Assembly (NCBI RefSeq): GCF_002879645.1 | Contig: NZ_PNRE01000090.1 | Location: 31,619 to 83,263 of the forward strand | Length of the DNA: 51,645 nt | Source of the DNA: Halomonas heilongjiangensis | Lineage (GTDB): Bacteria; Pseudomonadota; Gammaproteobacteria; Pseudomonadales; Halomonadaceae | Direction of reading: 5' to 3' | In this document: one piece after another, positions 10,560 through 19,971 of the stretch | Position numbering within the stretch: position 1 is the stretch's first letter | Layout: each line of letters starts with the position of its first letter | Made by a program: the position numbers and the translations under genes | Notes under the pieces: generated by a model | What the model saw: only the letters and a program-made list of their open reading frames with translations | What the model was told of the DNA's origin: nothing | Database searches by the model: none

Positions 10560-11879
10560 TCAGCAAGGAATACTGATGCCGCGGCGCAGCGACGGCACCG
10601 GCTCCCACCCCAGACGCTCCCTGGCGGCGAGCACGTCGTCCCGGGGATCGTGGTTCCAGAGCCAGTCGAACCGAGTCTCCAGCTCGGAAGATATCTTCGC
10701 TTCGTCATCGCCGATGCCTGGGGCGCTGTACTCGTAGAGGTCTCCCGCTTCATGGGAGGTACGCTGCACCTGGCAGGTGCGCGCGTGGCGAACCGCCTCG
10801 AAGGCCGCCAGGACCTGCTGGGCGTTGTGCCGATCGCAGGCCTGGTCGGTGAGCAGGCTGGCCAGCACATAGGCATCCTCCAGCGCCTGGCCGGCCCCTG
10901 CGCCCTGGTGAGGCACCATGGCATGGGCCGCATCCCCCACGATCAGCACCCGATCGCGGTGATAGAAGGGCAGCTCCGGCAGCTCATGCAGGGCCCAGCG
11001 GGTCGGCTCGGGAATGCAGGCCAGGATGGCCTGGGATGCCACGCCCCAGCCCTCGAACACGCCCAGCATCTCCTCCTGGGTCACGGCAGTGACCCAGGCC
11101 TCGCCCTCAGGCAACCGGGGATTCGCGGTGGAGCGGTCGGTGATGAAGGCCACCACGTTGATCAGTTCGGACTGCTTGACCGGGAAGGTCAGGATGTGAC
11201 GATCGGGGCCGAGGTACATCTGTGGCACCAGCGCCAGCCGCCTGTCGGCACTCCGCTCTTCCAGCGCCGCCTCCAGCTGCCCGGTGGGAATCATCCCGCG
11301 ATAGGCATAGGTGCCGCTCCAGAACGGGCCGAGGTCGCCGTACTGGGCCGGCGGCAACACGTGCTCGCGCACCGCCGACTTGATGCCGTCGTAGCCGATC
11401 AGGAAATCGGCAGTGAAGGAGGTCCCGTCGTCAAAGCGTGCGGTGGCGCCCTCACCGTTCTGCTGCACCTCGACACAGCGCTTGCCGAAGTGGGCGATCC
11501 CCTCGGGCAGATTGGCGACGATGGCGTCCAGGAAGTCGGCCCGGTGAACCGAGGACTGGCCGCAGCCGGGTGCCAGGGAGGCGGTCAAATAGGCGTCGTC
11601 GTGCCAGCGCCGCCACTCGAACCAGACGTCCTCATAGGGCGCCGGGGAGGCGTCGGCGATGCGACGATAGGAGGCTTCCAGGCCGAGCAGCCGGATGGCC
11701 CGCACGGCGTTGGGCCCGAAGGAGACGCCGGCACCGATCTCGGAGAACTGCGGTGCGGCCTCGAAGAGCTGGACGTCGAGGCCGGGATCCCGCGACAGGG
11801 CCACGGCGAAGGCCACGCCGCCGATGCCGCCGCCGATGATGCCGATGGAAAGGCGTTTTTGCTGGGTGTTGGCTACCAT
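10560..11879 (-). CDS. salicylate 1-monooxygenase-like FAD monooxygenase
   Basis: The 439-residue flavoprotein belongs to the PHBH-fold monooxygenases. The FAD motif is IGIIGGGIGGVAFAVAL, the DG motif is FLIGYDGIKSAVREHV, and GDAAHAMVPHQGAGAGQALEDAYVLASLL is the form of the second FAD motif characteristic of NahG-type salicylate hydroxylases. These convert salicylate to catechol with loss of CO2. Length fits the family (about 430). The ATG at 11879 gives a short leader before the FAD motif; longer in-frame starts extend into the promoter. It is divergent from a NahR-like regulator, which strengthens the salicylate assignment. Catechol would feed the cat branch at the left edge. Other hydroxybenzoate or nicotinate-type hydroxylases cannot be ruled out from sequence alone. 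Confidence 0.82.
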   Translation of the reverse strand: MVANTQQKRLSIGIIGGGIGGVAFAVALSRDPGLDVQLFEAAPQFSEIGAGVSFGPNAVRAIRLLGLEASYRRIADASPAPYEDVWFEWRRWHDDAYLTASLAPGCGQSSVHRADFLDAIVANLPEGIAHFGKRCVEVQQNGEGATARFDDGTSFTADFLIGYDGIKSAVREHVLPPAQYGDLGPFWSGTYAYRGMIPTGQLEAALEERSADRRLALVPQMYLGPDRHILTFPVKQSELINVVAFITDRSTANPRLPEGEAWVTAVTQEEMLGVFEGWGVASQAILACIPEPTRWALHELPELPFYHRDRVLIVGDAAHAMVPHQGAGAGQALEDAYVLASLLTDQACDRHNAQQVLAAFEAVRHARTCQVQRTSHEAGDLYEYSAPGIGDDEAKISSELETRFDWLWNHDPRDDVLAARERLGWEPVPSLRRGISIPC

Positions 11880-12028
11880 GGTCGTGCTCTCGTGAACTGA
11901 CAGGGGATGTGCCCTCACGCTAGGCGCGCCGCTCGTCGGCGACCACACAGCCCCCTGCATTCACCGCATAAGCACGACTAATAAGCCCATAAAACAATAA
12001 CCTGCATGATTCCTCACCTGTCGAGACT

Positions 12029-12040
12029 CGACCTTTGTCC
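12029..12040. promoter_or_regulatory. GAC-N4-GTC element between the salicylate hydroxylase and NahR-like genes
   Basis: CGACCTTTGTCC resembles the CGACTTTRGTCG element seen at 2443, 6537, 26049 and 40526. It sits 44 bases before the LysR start in the 204-bp divergent region (11880-12083). I could not find a convincing NahR box in that region. The element is proposed from similarity only. Confidence 0.35.
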
Positions 12041-12083
12041 AATGCCTCGATGCGCGGAAAACAGCCCTGACGACGAGGACGCC

Positions 12084-12989
12084 ATGATCAAGCTGTCGGA
12101 GATCGACGTGAACCTGCTGGTGGTGTTCGACCTCCTCTACCAGGAGCAGAACACCCAGCGCGTGGCGCTGCGCCTCGGACTCACCCAGCCCGCGGTCAGC
12201 CATGCCCTGAAGCGGCTGCGCACCCTGCTCGGCGACGAGCTCTTCGAACGCACCTCGCGGGGGCTGATGCCGACGCCGCTGGCCACTCGCCTGCATCCAC
12301 CGATCGCCGAGGCCCTGGCCCGTCTCCAGGAGATCCTCAACCGGCCGGAAGACTTCGACCCGGCCGTGAGCGAGCGTACCTTCAACATCGCCATGACCGA
12401 CATCGGCGAGATCGTCTTCCTGCCTCGCCTGCTCGAACGCCTGACCCGGGAGGCCCCGGGCATCTGCCTGAGCACGGTGCGCAGCCAGAACGAGGATCTG
12501 AAACGGGAGATGGAGGAAGGACGGATCGACCTGGCCATCGGCCTGATTCCCCAGCTCGGCGCCGGCTTCTACCAGCAGGGGCTCTTCGTGCAGCGCTATG
12601 TCTGCCTGATGAAGGCGGACCACCCCCTGGCGACGGGGGATTTCGACCTGGCGGCCTTCGTCGCCGCCCAGCATGCCGTGGTGGTGGCCCGGGGCACCGG
12701 CCATGGCATCGTCGAGGAGCAGCTGGCCAGGTCTGGCGTCACCCGGCCGGTCAGGCTCGAGCTTCCTCACTTCGCCGCGGTGCCCTACATCGTCAGCAGC
12801 ACCGACCTGGTGGTGACCGTCACCGACAAGCTGGCCGAGGTGACCCGAGAGCGGTTCCGGTTGGCGATGCGCGAGCATCCCGTGCCCTTCCCCGAGATCC
12901 CGATCAACCTCTTCTGGCACCGGCGCTTCCACCAGGATGCCGGCAACCGCTGGCTGCGCGGCCTGGTCTTCGAGATGTTCGCCGAGTAA
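12084..12989 (+). CDS. LysR-type regulator, NahR-like
   Basis: The 301-residue protein has the LysR helix-turn-helix in residues 1-65 (INKL-like start IKLSEIDVNLLVVFDLLYQEQN, then RLGLTQPAVSHALKRLRTLLGDELFERTSRGLMPTPLA). Its effector domain repeats NahR landmarks: ERTFNIAMTDIGEIVFLPRL, STVRSQ, GTGHGIVEEQ, RLELPHFAAVPYI and INLFWHRRFHQDAGNRWLR. NahR activates naphthalene/salicylate genes in response to salicylate. Here it is divergent from a salicylate-hydroxylase-like gene, the expected target. Start at 12084 is preceded by GAGGAC; the upstream in-frame ATG at 12006 would add a non-family leader. A terminator follows at 13009-13033. Confidence 0.85.
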   Translation: MIKLSEIDVNLLVVFDLLYQEQNTQRVALRLGLTQPAVSHALKRLRTLLGDELFERTSRGLMPTPLATRLHPPIAEALARLQEILNRPEDFDPAVSERTFNIAMTDIGEIVFLPRLLERLTREAPGICLSTVRSQNEDLKREMEEGRIDLAIGLIPQLGAGFYQQGLFVQRYVCLMKADHPLATGDFDLAAFVAAQHAVVVARGTGHGIVEEQLARSGVTRPVRLELPHFAAVPYIVSSTDLVVTVTDKLAEVTRERFRLAMREHPVPFPEIPINLFWHRRFHQDAGNRWLRGLVFEMFAE

Positions 12990-13008
12990 CGACGCTCCCT
13001 CTGCCCCG

Positions 13009-13033
13009 CGGCGGCCCCTGGGCCGCCGTTTTT
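13009..13033 (+). terminator. intrinsic terminator of the NahR-like gene
   Basis: CGGCGGCC (13009-13016), a four-base loop and GGCCGCCG (13021-13028) form an 8-bp G+C stem followed by five T residues (13029-13033). It lies 20 bases after the LysR stop codon. Confidence 0.85.
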
Positions 13034-13066
13034 CGTTCTCCCCTTCCCGGCCCGATGGCCCACACT

Positions 13067-13140
13067 CGACCAAAGACGTAGCCCCGGGTGATGACCCGCT
13101 CGGAGAGCTGTTGTAATCTCTATATTGTTTAGTCACACAA
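13067..13140. promoter_or_regulatory. control region of the acyl-CoA synthetase operon
   Basis: CGACCAAAGACG at 13067-13078 is the reverse form of the recurring GACTTTRGTC-like element, with one arm imperfect. Further down, TTGT-N8-ACAA (13125-13140) makes a small dyad next to TATATT (13121-13126), a possible -10 with no good -35. The CACACAACA part of the dyad resembles a segment of the inverted repeat at 22860-22877. A MarR-type repressor such as the one at 44983 is a candidate. All are pattern-based proposals. Confidence 0.4.
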
Positions 13141-13190
13141 CAGTATTTTCTAACAACATAAATGCTCAGCCTGACGGCAAGGAGCCGATA

Positions 13191-15062
13191 ATGACAACCT
13201 CCACGCTCGACCAGCTACCAGCCCCTGCCTTCATCGCCCCCCGGGTGCGACTCGAGCGCCGGGACGACGGCACCCGGCTGCTGCACTCCGCGATCTCGCT
13301 GGGCGACGACTACGCCCGCTGCAGCGGCGAATGGCTGGAGCACTGGGCTCGCGAGGCCCCGGATCGCGTCTGGCTGGCCGAGCGCGACGCCCGGGGCGCC
13401 TGGAACACGCTCACCTACGGCGAGGCGCGCCGACGGGTGATCGCCATCGCCGGCTGGCTGCTGAGCCAGGGGCTCTCCCCCGAGCGCCCGCTGGTGATCC
13501 TCTCGGACAACAGCATCGAGCATGCCCTGCTGATGACCGCCGCCATGCATATCGGCGTGCCCTCCTGCTCGATCTCGCCCGGCAGCTCGCTGATGTCCAG
13601 GGACCACGCCAAGCTCAAGGGCCAGATCCGGCTGCTGCAGCCCGGGGTGGTCTACGCCGACCCCATCGAGCCCTTTGCACCGGCGCTGGAGGCCATCGCC
13701 GGGCTCCACGACGGGATCGTGGTGGCCGGCAACCGCAGCGCCGCCAGCGAGGGCGCCACCCCCTTCGCCGAGCTGGAAAAAGGCGCCGATGACGCGGCGG
13801 TGATGGCCGCCTTCGCCGCCATCACCCCGGACACCATCGCCAAGTTCCTGTTCACCTCCGGCTCGGTGGGCACCCCCAAGGCGGTCCCCAACACCCAGCG
13901 CATGCTCTGCTCCAACCAGCAGGCCAAGGCCCTGCTCTGGCCGACCCTGGCCGAGCGAGCGCCGGTGCTGCTCGACTGGCTGCCCTGGAGCCACACCTTC
14001 GGCGGCAACCACAACTTCAATATCATCCTGCGCTGGGGCGGCACCCTCTATCTGGACGACGGCAAGCCGACCCCGGAGCTGATCGGGAAGACCGCCCGCA
14101 ACCTGCGCGAGGTCTCGCCGACCCACTACTTCAGTGTGCCGCGGGCCTACGACATGCTGGTGCCCCTGCTGCGCGACGATGCCGAGCTGCGCCGGGCCTT
14201 CTTCCAGCGCCTGCAGCTGATCTTCTACGCCGCCGCGGCGCTGCCCGACCACCTGTGGACCGAGCTCGAGACCATGGCCCGGGAGACCGCCGGCCGCGAG
14301 GTGCTGATCGCCTCCTCCTGGGGCTCCACCGAGACCGCCCCGATCTGCACCGACTGCCACTTCCCGGCGGTACGCTCCGGGGTGATCGGCGTGCCGGTGC
14401 CGGGCTGCACCCTCAAGCTGGTGCCCACGGCGGGCAAGCTCGAGGTGCGAGTCAAGGGGCCCAACGTCTTCACCGGCTACTGGAAACAGCCCGAACTGTC
14501 GGCCAAGGCCTTCGACGACGAGGGCTTCTACATGATCGGCGACGCGGTGCGCTTCGTGGACCCCGAGCGTCCCGAGCTGGGCCTGCTCTTCGATGGCCGC
14601 GTCAGCGAGGACTTCAAGCTGCTGACCGGCACCTGGGTGCATGTGGGCGCGTTGCGCATGACCGGCCTGGATGCCCTCAAGCCCGTCGCCCAGGACATCG
14701 TGGTCACAGGCCACGACCGCGACGAGATCGGTTTCCTGATCGTCCCCCACCTGGCCGAGTGCCGCCGCCTCTGCCCGGCCCTCCCCGAGGACGCCCCGGC
14801 GGCGAGCGTGCTGTCGCGGCCCGAGGTCGTCGAGCGCGTGCGCGAGGCCATGCGCGCCCTGAAGGCGAGCGGCGGCGGCAGCTCCACCTATCCGACCCGT
14901 GCCCTGCTGCTCGAGGAGCCGCCCTCGATGGAGGCCGGCGAGATCACCGACAAGGGCTACATCAACCAGCGCAAGGTCCTGGATCGTCGCACCGAGCTGG
15001 TCCACGCCCTCTACGACGACACGGGCGATCCCCGTGTCATCACCCTGAATACCGAGCATTGA
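13191..15062 (+). CDS. feruloyl-CoA synthetase-like acyl-CoA ligase
   Basis: The 623-residue AMP-forming ligase has the family core motifs: [21 protein letters not shown] (P-loop, about residue 220), [22 protein letters not shown] and [15 protein letters not shown]. The C-terminus ends in the [14 protein letters not shown] segment typical of feruloyl-CoA synthetases. Its length and this tail place it in the Fcs branch, which activates ferulate, coumarate, caffeate and related cinnamates to CoA thioesters with ATP. A paralogue is encoded at 42984-44822. The ATG at 13191 is preceded by AAGGAG; the earlier in-frame ATG at 13125 lies within the promoter. It heads a plus-strand run with a crotonase and an SDR, so beta-oxidation of the product is likely. 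Confidence 0.85.
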   Translation: MTTSTLDQLPAPAFIAPRVRLERRDDGTRLLHSAISLGDDYARCSGEWLEHWAREAPDRVWLAERDARGAWNTLTYGEARRRVIAIAGWLLSQGLSPERPLVILSDNSIEHALLMTAAMHIGVPSCSISPGSSLMSRDHAKLKGQIRLLQPGVVYADPIEPFAPALEAIAGLHDGIVVAGNRSAASEGATPFAELEKGADDAAVMAAFAAITPDTIAKFLFTSGSVGTPKAVPNTQRMLCSNQQAKALLWPTLAERAPVLLDWLPWSHTFGGNHNFNIILRWGGTLYLDDGKPTPELIGKTARNLREVSPTHYFSVPRAYDMLVPLLRDDAELRRAFFQRLQLIFYAAAALPDHLWTELETMARETAGREVLIASSWGSTETAPICTDCHFPAVRSGVIGVPVPGCTLKLVPTAGKLEVRVKGPNVFTGYWKQPELSAKAFDDEGFYMIGDAVRFVDPERPELGLLFDGRVSEDFKLLTGTWVHVGALRMTGLDALKPVAQDIVVTGHDRDEIGFLIVPHLAECRRLCPALPEDAPAASVLSRPEVVERVREAMRALKASGGGSSTYPTRALLLEEPPSMEAGEITDKGYINQRKVLDRRTELVHALYDDTGDPRVITLNTEH

Positions 15063-15076
15063 TGCAGAGGAACACC

Positions 15077-15847
15077 ATGAGCGACACCCTGGTCAAGACA
15101 TCGCTGGACGACAGCATCTACACCATCACCCTGGCGCGGCCGGAGAAGCGCAACGCCGTCAGCGACCGCCTGCTCGGCGCCCTGGAGGAGGCACTGGTCG
15201 CCACCCCGGCAGGCACCCGGGTGATCATCCTCGCCGCCGAGGGCAAGCACTTCTGCGCCGGGCTGGACCTGGCCGAGCACCAGCATCGCGACCCCTTCGG
15301 CGTGATGCAGCACTCCCGCGGCTGGCACCGCATCTTCGACCGCCTGCAGCACGGCGGCGTCCCGGTGGTCAGCGCCATGCAGGGCGCGGTGATCGGCGGC
15401 GGCCTGGAGCTGGCCACCGCTACCCATGTGCGGGTGGCCGAATCCAGCACCCTCTACCAGCTGCCCGAGGGGCGCCACGGCATCTTCGTCGGCGGCGGTG
15501 CCTCGGTGCGGGTGGCCAACATCATCGGCCCCGGCCGCATGTGCGAGCTGATGCTCACCGGCCGCATCATGGAGGCCGACGAGGGGCAGCGCCTCGGCCT
15601 CTCCCACTATGTGGTCGGCCAGGGCGAGAGCCTCGACAAGGCCCGCCAGTTGGCCTCCCGCATCGCCGAGAACGCCCCCATGGCCAACTGGGCCATGGTC
15701 TCCGCCATCTCGCGCATCGACAACATGTCCAGCGACGACGGCCTGTTCGTGGAGTCGCTGACCGCCGCCCTGACCCAGACCAGCCCCGAGGTCGCCGAGC
15801 GCATCGGCAGCTTCTTCAAGAGCAAGGGCCAGGGCCCACGCACCTGA
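15077..15847 (+). CDS. enoyl-CoA hydratase/isomerase (crotonase family)
   Basis: The 256-residue protein has the crotonase fold signatures: [10 protein letters not shown] near residue 20, the oxyanion-hole regions HFCAGLDL and [10 protein letters not shown], and two acidic residues at the hydratase positions, E111 (GGGLEL) and E131 (LPEGRHG). It should hydrate the cinnamoyl-CoA-type product of the upstream ligase. It does not look like the Ech hydratase-lyase of ferulate degradation, which has a distinct sequence and is paired with vanillin dehydrogenase; none is seen here. Start at 15077 follows AGAGGAA, 14 bases after the ligase stop; the SDR gene follows after 19 bases. Confidence 0.85.
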   Translation: MSDTLVKTSLDDSIYTITLARPEKRNAVSDRLLGALEEALVATPAGTRVIILAAEGKHFCAGLDLAEHQHRDPFGVMQHSRGWHRIFDRLQHGGVPVVSAMQGAVIGGGLELATATHVRVAESSTLYQLPEGRHGIFVGGGASVRVANIIGPGRMCELMLTGRIMEADEGQRLGLSHYVVGQGESLDKARQLASRIAENAPMANWAMVSAISRIDNMSSDDGLFVESLTAALTQTSPEVAERIGSFFKSKGQGPRT

Positions 15848-15866
15848 ACGCTTCAAGGAGAACACC

Positions 15867-16652
15867 ATGAAATTCCAGGACAACACCTTTATCGTCACCG
15901 GCGGCGCCTCGGGTCTCGGCGAGGCCACCGTACGCGCCCTGCACGGCGCCGGCGCCAACGTCGTGATCGCCGACCTCAATGCCGAGCGCGGCGAGGCCCT
16001 GGCCGCCGAGCTCAATGCCCGGGGCTCGGATGAGCGCGTCCGCTTCCGGCGCACCGACGTCACCAGCGAAGCCGATGCCCAGGCCGCGGTGGACCTCGCC
16101 CTCGGGGCATTCGGCGGCCTGCAGGGGCTGGTCAACTGCGCCGGAGTCGGCGACCCCGCCAAGGTCGTCGATCGCCACGGCGAACCCCTGCCGCTGGACG
16201 CCTTCGCGCGCATCGTCAACATCAACCTGCTGGGCAGCTTCAACATGTTGCGCCTGGCCGCCGCGGCCATGGCCAGGGGCGAGCCCCAGGCCGACGGCGA
16301 GCGCGGGGTGATCATCAACACCGCCTCGGTGGCCGCCTTCGACGGCCAGATCGGCCAGCCCGCCTACGCGGCCTCCAAGGGCGGCATCGTCGCCATGACC
16401 CTGCCCATCGCCCGGGAGCTGGCCCGCCACGGCATCCGCGTCATGACCATCGCCCCGGGCCTGTTCAAGACCCCGCTGATGGAGGCCCTGCCGGAGGAGG
16501 CCCAGCAATCCCTGGCGGCTTCCATCCCCTTCCCCAGCCGCCTGGGCGAGCCCGACGAGTTCGCGCGCCTGGCCTGCCATATCGTCGACAACGCCATGCT
16601 CAACGGCGAGACCATCCGCCTGGATGGGGCCATTCGCATGGCCCCGCGGTAA
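15867..16652 (+). CDS. short-chain dehydrogenase, 3-hydroxyacyl-CoA dehydrogenase type (HSD10-like)
   Basis: The 261-residue SDR has the NAD motif [10 protein letters not shown] at residues 11-20, NCAGVG, and the catalytic triad in [23 protein letters not shown] (Ser, YxxxK). The sequence pattern, especially the DGQIGQ insertion before the active-site Tyr, is that of type II 3-hydroxyacyl-CoA dehydrogenases. It would oxidise the 3-hydroxyacyl-CoA made by the crotonase to a 3-oxoacyl-CoA for the thiolase at 19972. Start at 15867 is preceded by AAGGAG. Last gene before a 238-bp repeat-like gap. Confidence 0.88.
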   Translation: MKFQDNTFIVTGGASGLGEATVRALHGAGANVVIADLNAERGEALAAELNARGSDERVRFRRTDVTSEADAQAAVDLALGAFGGLQGLVNCAGVGDPAKVVDRHGEPLPLDAFARIVNINLLGSFNMLRLAAAAMARGEPQADGERGVIINTASVAAFDGQIGQPAYAASKGGIVAMTLPIARELARHGIRVMTIAPGLFKTPLMEALPEEAQQSLAASIPFPSRLGEPDEFARLACHIVDNAMLNGETIRLDGAIRMAPR

Positions 16653-16890
16653 GAGTGTCTTTCACAGCTCGGTGAAAGCGATGAGCTTTTCCGGCGCCAA
16701 GCCAACGCGAGGGCGCTGTGAACCCATCCCTGGGCGCTACTTTTGCCATCCATGGCAAAAGACCCTCGCTTCGGCTTGTCCCCGGCGCTCATCTCGCTAG
16801 GCCTGTTGAAAACAGCTCCATGCCTCGGTTGGACGGGGACAGCCCCTTCCCGCCCACGATCCGGCCACTAGTAAGTTTGAGGACTCCCCC
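16653..16890. repeat. gene-free, repeat-like segment with hairpins
   Basis: No gene is visible here. The segment holds several dyads: CTTTCAC/GTGAAAG (16659-16678), TTTTGCCAT/ATGGCAAAA (16741-16760, two-base loop) and CTGTT-GAA-AACAG near 16803. The style resembles the intergenic palindromic repeats of pseudomonads and halomonads, but copy number in the genome cannot be judged from this window. The hairpin at 16659 lies 7 bases after the SDR stop and may attenuate transcription. GAGGA before 16891 is the ribosome site of the next gene. Confidence 0.45.
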
Positions 16891-18675
16891 ATGATCGATT
16901 ACCAAGCGCCGCTGCGTGATATGCAGTTCATCCTCGACGAGCTCGCCGGGCTGAAGCAGATCGGCCAGCTGCCCGGCTGCGAGGATGCCTCGCCCGACCT
17001 GGTCGGCGCCGTGCTGGAGGAGGCCGGCAAGTTCGCCGCCGGTGTGCTCACCCCCCTCAACCAGGCCGGCGACCGGCAGGGTTGCCGCCTGGAGGGCGAG
17101 CGGGTGATCACCCCCGACGGCTGGCAGGCGGCCTACGACCAGTTCCGCGATGCCAGCTGGATCGGCCTCTCCCTGCCCCCGGAACATGGCGGCCAGGGTC
17201 TGCCCAAGCTGGTCTCCACCCCGGTGTGGGAGATGTGGTTCTCCACCAACATGGCCTTCGCCATGCTGCCCCAGCTCAACGTGGGCCAGACCGAGGCGCT
17301 GATGATCGCCGCCAGCGAGGCGCAGAAGGCCACCTGGCTCGAGAAGATCGTCAGCGGCGAGTGGGCCGCCACCATGAACCTCACCGAGCCCCAGGCCGGC
17401 TCCGACCTGGCCGCCACCCGCATGCGCGCCGAACCCACGGACGACGGGGCCTACCGCCTGTTCGGGCAGAAGATCTTTATCTCCTACGGCGAGCACGAGC
17501 TGACCCCCAACATCCTGCACCTGGTGCTGGCCCGGCTGCCCGACGCCCCGCCCGGGGTCAAGGGGCTGTCGTTGTTCCTGGCGCCCAAGTACCTGCTCGA
17601 CGCCCAGGGCGAGCCGGGGGAGAAGAACGATATCCGCTGCATCGCCATCGAGCACAAGATGGGCATCCACGGCAGCCCCACCTGCACCCTGAGCTACGGT
17701 GACCAGGGCGGCGCCCTGGGCTACCTGGTCGGCGAGCCGCACCAGGGCCTGGCCACCATGTTCGTGATGATGAACGACGCCCGCTTCAACGTGGGGGTAC
17801 AGGGCGTGGCGCTCGGCGAGCGCGCCTACCAGGCCGCCCTCGCCTATGCCCGGGAGCGCGTCCAGGGTCGCGATATCGTCAGCGGCGCGACGGGCCGTCC
17901 GATCCTCGTCCACCCCGACGTCAAGCGCATGCTGGTGTCGATGCGCGCCCGGCTGATGGCCATGCGCGGCCTGCTCTACACCGCCGCCGGCTGGTTCGAC
18001 ATCGCCCGTCACCATCCCGACGCCGAGGTCGCCGACAAGCACCGCCGCTATGTCGACTTGTTGATGCCCGTGGCCAAGGGCTGGTGCACCGAGGTGGGCA
18101 ACGACCTCTGCGACGAGGCCATCCAGGTGTTCGGCGGCATGGGCTTCGTCGAGGAGACCGGGGTCGCCCAGCTGTTCCGTGACGCCCGCATCATCACCAT
18201 CTACGAGGGCACCACCGGTATCCAGGCCAACGACCTGCTGGGCCGCAAGATACTGCGCGAAGAGGGCGCCACCCTGCGCGAGTTGATTGGTGATATCCGC
18301 GAGACCGCGGCGCAGCTCGACGGCCATGAGCGGCTCGGCGACCTGGCGGAGGCGCTGCGCGACCAGGCGGCCCTGCTCGAGGAGACCACCGACTGGCTGC
18401 TCGCCCACCAGGCCGACACCGCCGACCTCTACGCCGGTGCCGTGCCCCTGCTGCACCTGCTGGGCATCGCCTGCGGCGCCTGGCAGCTGGCGCGCCTGGC
18501 GCTCGCCGCCGACACCCGCCGCGAGGCCGGCGACGGCGACGCCGACTACCTGGCGGGACTGGCCGAGCTGGCCCGCTTCTACATGGCCACCCAGGCCCCC
18601 CAGGCCCGGGCCCACGCCCAGACCCTGCGCCAGGCCGGCGCGGTCTTGACTCGCTTCCCAGACGCCAGCCTGTAA
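16891..18675 (+). CDS. acyl-CoA dehydrogenase (long form with C-terminal extension)
   Basis: The 594-residue protein is an FAD acyl-CoA dehydrogenase of the long subfamily related to DmdC. The N-terminal helical domain is followed by MNLTEPQAGSDLAATRMRA (FAD and substrate loop). The middle beta domain comes next, then QVFGGMGFVEETGVAQLFRDARIITIYEGTTGIQANDL, which carries the catalytic Glu in YEGTTG. The last about 130 residues are the extra helical domain of this subfamily. It could form the side-chain double bond of phenylpropanoid (dihydrocinnamoyl) CoA esters so that they enter the same beta-oxidation set. The substrate is inferred from context. A strong hairpin follows. Confidence 0.88.
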   Translation: MIDYQAPLRDMQFILDELAGLKQIGQLPGCEDASPDLVGAVLEEAGKFAAGVLTPLNQAGDRQGCRLEGERVITPDGWQAAYDQFRDASWIGLSLPPEHGGQGLPKLVSTPVWEMWFSTNMAFAMLPQLNVGQTEALMIAASEAQKATWLEKIVSGEWAATMNLTEPQAGSDLAATRMRAEPTDDGAYRLFGQKIFISYGEHELTPNILHLVLARLPDAPPGVKGLSLFLAPKYLLDAQGEPGEKNDIRCIAIEHKMGIHGSPTCTLSYGDQGGALGYLVGEPHQGLATMFVMMNDARFNVGVQGVALGERAYQAALAYARERVQGRDIVSGATGRPILVHPDVKRMLVSMRARLMAMRGLLYTAAGWFDIARHHPDAEVADKHRRYVDLLMPVAKGWCTEVGNDLCDEAIQVFGGMGFVEETGVAQLFRDARIITIYEGTTGIQANDLLGRKILREEGATLRELIGDIRETAAQLDGHERLGDLAEALRDQAALLEETTDWLLAHQADTADLYAGAVPLLHLLGIACGAWQLARLALAADTRREAGDGDADYLAGLAELARFYMATQAPQARAHAQTLRQAGAVLTRFPDASL

Positions 18676-18682
18676 ATCATAT

Positions 18683-18722
18683 AAAAAAAGGCGAACCATC
18701 AAACTACCCGATGGTTCGCCTT
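18683..18722 (-). terminator. intrinsic terminator between convergent genes
   Basis: A perfect 13-bp stem (AAGGCGAACCATC at 18688-18700 with its complement at 18710-18722) has a 9-base loop. The run of A residues at 18683-18689 becomes a seven-base T tract on the minus strand, so it terminates the porin gene. On the plus strand only TT follows, so it is weaker for the dehydrogenase. Confidence 0.88.
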
Positions 18723-18770
18723 AACGTGATACAAGCGATCAAAACAGAAACAAGAACTTAAAGCCCCGAG

Positions 18771-19838
18771 TCAGAACCTGTACATCGCCATCAACTCTAC
18801 CTGCTGTCCGCCCGGACGCAGCGGCATGGTCGGCGCATTACGGTCACGCCATTCGATACCGAAGTCCAGGTTTGGCAAGTAGGTATAGATCAGATTGATG
18901 TTCATCATCTCGAGGGTGTCGTCAGCAACGGTCGGCGCCACCTCATCCGCTTCCACTTGGGCATAGCGGATGTTGCCCCGGAATCGGTCATTGAATCGAT
19001 GGCTCACACCTGCCGTATACCCTGTCGTACTCACCAGCTCGCCAGAGGCATTGACTTCCCCACTCGAGGCCAGGGTCCGCGGGCTTGTCGCGCCGTTGAA
19101 CCCCCACCCGGAATACACATTATTACCCTTCCCCGAATAGCCACTCAGGGCAAGAGAGGTATCGCCGAAATTGAGCTTTGCTGCCAGGGAGAACGCAGCC
19201 CCAAACTTCGAATCCTCTACACCGGTTTCGACCTCTCGCCCAGTGACGGCGGCGTTGAAGGCGTGCCCCGCCTCGGTTCGATGCGTATAGGACGCCACCA
19301 TGTCCGGGAAGTCGGCATCGCGGTAGATCGGATCCTGTAGGCTGAAACGGAATCCACCCGGCGCATAGTGCAGAACCACATCGGGTCGGACGACCGCACC
19401 GCTACCGGAGACGCTACCGACACCCGTGCCATAGAAGTCGAGTATCTCGACATCGAAGGGTGCGTTGGCAAAGAACTGGCCGGACCAGGTCTGCCCAAGG
19501 GTCAGGTCGTCGACCTGGACGTAGGCATGGCGTAATCGCATGGCGTAACTGGTATCGTCGACGTCCGTCGCATTATCCCAGAAGTCGCCTTCCACGAAGG
19601 CCGTCACACTATGACCCTGGACCTCCTTGTCGACCTTGAAGTTGATGCGTGACTGGCGAGCGCTAGCATCAAAGTTCCTGTCACCACCATCGGGGTCGGT
19701 AAAGATTCCCTCCGCCTTGACATAGCCACCGATACTGAGATTCGCGCCACCGAATTCACCCAGATCCAAGGCATGTGCCTGTGCAGTAACGGCTGAAAGC
19801 GCGACCGCCATGCCGAGTCTTTTTTTATTTACCTTCAT
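18771..19838 (-). CDS. outer-membrane porin, DcaP-like
   Basis: The 355-residue protein has a signal peptide (MKVNKKRLGMAVALSAVTAQAHA, cut before LDLGEFGG). The mature part is rich in alternating beta-strand patterns and ends in F (MYRF), the outer-membrane insertion signal. Segments such as GGYVKAEGIFTD, ASARQSRINFKVDKEVQGHSVTAFVEGDFW and LTLGQTWSGQF are those of DcaP-type trimeric porins, which take up dicarboxylates and other organic acids. It sits between the beta-oxidation genes and the thiolase/CoA-transferase/TRAP operon and is expected to let the aromatic substrate cross the outer membrane. Its base composition is slightly less GC-rich than the neighbours. Confidence 0.82.
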   Translation of the reverse strand: MKVNKKRLGMAVALSAVTAQAHALDLGEFGGANLSIGGYVKAEGIFTDPDGGDRNFDASARQSRINFKVDKEVQGHSVTAFVEGDFWDNATDVDDTSYAMRLRHAYVQVDDLTLGQTWSGQFFANAPFDVEILDFYGTGVGSVSGSGAVVRPDVVLHYAPGGFRFSLQDPIYRDADFPDMVASYTHRTEAGHAFNAAVTGREVETGVEDSKFGAAFSLAAKLNFGDTSLALSGYSGKGNNVYSGWGFNGATSPRTLASSGEVNASGELVSTTGYTAGVSHRFNDRFRGNIRYAQVEADEVAPTVADDTLEMMNINLIYTYLPNLDFGIEWRDRNAPTMPLRPGGQQVELMAMYRF

Positions 19839-19861
19839 TGTTCATCTCCGTGTTGTTCTAG

Positions 19862-19881
19862 TTCGATAACTTTCGATAACT
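19862..19881. repeat. tandem 10-bp repeat upstream of the porin gene
   Basis: TTCGATAACT occurs twice in perfect tandem (19862-19871 and 19872-19881), 24 bases upstream of the porin start on the minus strand. One helical turn per unit suggests a protein-binding site or a promoter-proximal element. The rest of the 133-bp gap to the thiolase stop shows nothing further. Confidence 0.5.
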
Positions 19882-19971
19882 ACGCTGTGCTATCCGTGTC
19901 CCTTGCTCTCTTGCTTACACACCCATCCGATCCCTCGGCGGGCGCTCCCGGCTGGAATGACCGGAGAGGCC

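Noticed and set aside
11880..12083. A NahR box before the salicylate hydroxylase
   Set aside because: ATTCAC occurs near 11958 but the rest of the NahR consensus does not follow with the right spacing.
13215..15059. A 614-codon minus-strand frame opposite the acyl-CoA synthetase
   Set aside because: No recognisable domain and biased composition; the plus-strand ligase is unambiguous.
15077..15847. Assignment of the crotonase as Ech (feruloyl-CoA hydratase-lyase)
   Set aside because: The characteristic Ech sequence features are missing and no vanillin dehydrogenase is nearby; a hydratase for beta-oxidation fits better.
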